A stretch of 64,000 bases of DNA from Hybos culiciformis (Eukaryota; Arthropoda; Insecta; Diptera; Hybotidae). Below the pieces are notes generated by a model, which was given only the letters and a program-made list of their open reading frames with translations, was not told the DNA's origin and ran no database searches. The stretch covers positions 104,468,485-104,532,484 of the forward strand of contig OZ023273.1 of NCBI GenBank assembly GCA_964007475.1, read 5' to 3'. Each line of letters opens with the position of its first letter. Position 1 is the stretch's first letter. This document shows, piece after piece, positions 62,088-64,000 of this stretch. The position numbers and the translations under genes are program-made.

Positions 62088-62141
62088 ATGGAGGGCGGCG
62101 GCGGCGGAGGGGGATCATTAGTTCAAATTGTTCAAGTTTGA
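62088..62141 (+). CDS. Possible short exon or ORF: Met-Glu-poly-Gly
   Basis: ATG GAG is followed by seven Gly codons (GGC GGC GGC GGC GGA GGG GGA) and then SLVQIVQV and TGA, 17 codons in all. It is the most GC-rich spot in the window (62091-62114) and stands alone in AT-rich sequence. That fits either a first coding exon of a gene continuing downstream (a weak donor-like CAA|GTTTGA at 62133-62141) or a chance GGC microsatellite. The G runs could also fold into a two-tier G-quadruplex. I recognise no protein family. Confidence 0.25.
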   Translation: MEGGGGGGGSLVQIVQV

Positions 62142-64000
62142 AATTAAATATTAAAAAGGATCCAAGGAAGAAAATTGGTTGTGTGGAAAAACTATAAAAA
62201 AATATTATTTTATTGTTATTTTGTTTTTATTTTTTTTAATTTTATGAAAATATACATTGTATTGTTATTTTGCTATATAATAAATTGTTTTTATTGTATA
62301 ATTATGAGTATATACTTATAATGTTGTTAGTACAATGTACTTACCATTCAAGGTTTACAGCATAGCTTTTAGTGGGAAACCCTAAATTTGTCGAAATATA
62401 TACATAGATTTTGAAAAATTTTCTAAATATTTTTGTGCCAAATTTTTCTGAAAGTGAAATGATATAAAAAAAAAATAAAAATTTAAATAATAATAAAATA
62501 GAAAAAAAAAGTTCTTTAGGTAATGAAATAAAAAAAAAAAATTAAAATAAAAAAGTTTAGAAACAACTTCGGCTAAATTTTTTCAGTGTTAAATCAAATT
62601 TATTCCCAGTACACCTTTGTGAAGTGTCTTAATGATAAAAATAATAATTTAAAAATCAAAATATTTTTTTGAATTTTAATATAACTTTTAATATTACTAA
62701 CACGAAAATATAAATTTAATTCTTAGAATATTTTCTTATTTGACAGCTGAATGATATTTATATTAGTAGTAAAGTTCAACTGACGTATATCCTCTATTCC
62801 CTATGTAACAATCAATTATTTATAAATTTCTTTAAAAAATAAATTGATATAAAATTAAAGTGCTAGATTTAATAGCATTTTATTTTTACTTTTACATCTA
62901 CATAATTAATTTCATATAAATTCATATTATGCATGCACGATTTATACTTAGTATACTCACGATATATGTGTACTCTTTTCTTTTGAGTATAATTTATTCG
63001 AGGATGAGTTAAAGTTAAGTGTTTTTTTTAAGTTCTTTTTTTTTTTCTAAAGCGTAAATCATAAAAACTTTTATTTTTATAGGTTCTATTTTAATTTTGT
63101 ATTTGCTTTTTGAAGGATATAAAATAATTTTACTTTCTAGAAGGGATATATTTTATAACAAAAACATTAGAAATGCGAACAAAATGTTTGATGTGTAAAA
63201 TTTCTTAATTTTTTTTATCAAAGGAACAAAATTTGCAATTTAAATATATATTAAAATTTACATTCTTCAGTAATGAAATTAAAGCTGTTTACATGCGTAT
63301 AAATTAAGGTTGAAGTGTCTCTGTTTAAAATTGGATACATTTTTTTTTTTTTTTTTAAACTCAACTTATAATACGTCTCGAAAAAGGCCTGCATACAACC
63401 TCAAATCAAACTCTTCTAATAAATTTTTCTGTGTTAATTTTATAGTTTACTATTAATAATTAAACTTGGCGCTGACCACAGTTTATAGTTAACAAAAAAA
63501 AAATGTTGCTTCATAAAAAATGTCATTTATAATTCTGTTTAAAAACCATTACGCAAAAGACACAATAGTATCTATCTTGTTTTTTGTTTTTTTTTTTTTT
63601 TTGAAACTTTGACAAATTATGATTATTAATTTTTTCGCCCTCGCAAAAGTTTTTTCCTTCCCCTAAAAATAACTTTTTTTTTTGAAGAAAAATAACATAA
63701 TATTAATATATACATAATTTTATATTTCACACAATAAACTCATTAGTAGAAAACTGCCCTATCGCAACACTGAAATTAAGAAAAAAAAAAATTATTATAA
63801 TATAAACAAAAAAAAATAAAAATAAAATAATAATAATAAAAATTACAATTTTTCGTCCTTAATTTGACTTTATGAGTTTTTCTGCTTTTTATATTTAATT
63901 TTTCTGCCACGCCAAAATTACAAAAAAAAAAACTTTTCCTTTTCTTATTTTAAAAAAATTTTCCACTAAACATCAAATAAATGAAAAGTTTGTTAAATTC
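62142..64000. other. AT-rich non-coding stretch to the window end
   Basis: No gene is recognisable. It holds A-rich tracts (62466-62545 and 63780-63842) and T runs. Confidence 0.6.

Noticed and set aside
1..64000. CRISPR array, bacterial operon or phage system
   Set aside because: There are no regularly spaced identical repeats with unique spacers and no bacterial-type gene packing. The content is eukaryotic repeats in AT-rich DNA.

Overview
This is a very A+T-rich eukaryotic window, full of long A and T runs. I find no host gene that I can name in it: no rRNA, intact tRNA gene, operon, CRISPR array or ordinary multi-exon gene. Almost all predicted open reading frames are short, Phe/Leu/Ile/Lys/Asn-rich products of low-complexity sequence. 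The transposon types suggest an insect, probably a fly: an I-type LINE with a (TAA)n tail and a TCAGTC initiator, a Jockey-type LINE fragment, and hAT-, TTAA- and TA-type inverted-repeat elements. That assignment is an inference and is not certain. The window reads as intergenic or long-intron sequence that has collected mobile elements.

Layout. 1-14.3 kb: AT-rich background with a tRNA-derived SINE-like remnant (about 1.28 kb), a fragment of a small repeat family (3.4 kb), a nested set of inverted-repeat elements (5.40-6.73 kb) and two copies of a diverged repeat (8.0 and 9.6 kb). 14.34-15.17 kb: the decayed 3' end of a Jockey-clade LINE. 18.3-20.0 kb: an outer inverted-repeat pair enclosing an alternating array of two modules in which every junction is TTAA. 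21.55-27.07 kb: the main feature, a full-length minus-strand I-clade LINE. Its ORF2 (endonuclease, reverse transcriptase, RNase H, CCHC) is open throughout, while its ORF1 (RRM-like region plus three zinc knuckles) has one frameshift and one in-frame stop. 33.65-34.44 kb: a non-autonomous hAT-like element with a perfect 8-bp target-site duplication. 36.9-37.6 kb: a weaker inverted-repeat element. 38.9-39.4 kb: a third, inverted copy of the 8.0/9.6-kb family. 41.4-41.6 kb: a moderately GC-rich repeat-like block. 53.36-61.22 kb: three copies and a fragment of a TA-flanked MITE-like family. 62.09 kb: an isolated GC-rich stretch encoding Met-Glu-poly-Gly, the only hint of a possible host exon.

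How the parts work together. In the LINE, ORF1 would coat the RNA and ORF2 would nick the target and reverse-transcribe. ORF1 is broken here, so this copy could move only if another copy supplies ORF1 protein, or if the two lesions are assembly errors. The MITE-like elements encode nothing and would depend on transposases from elsewhere in the genome.
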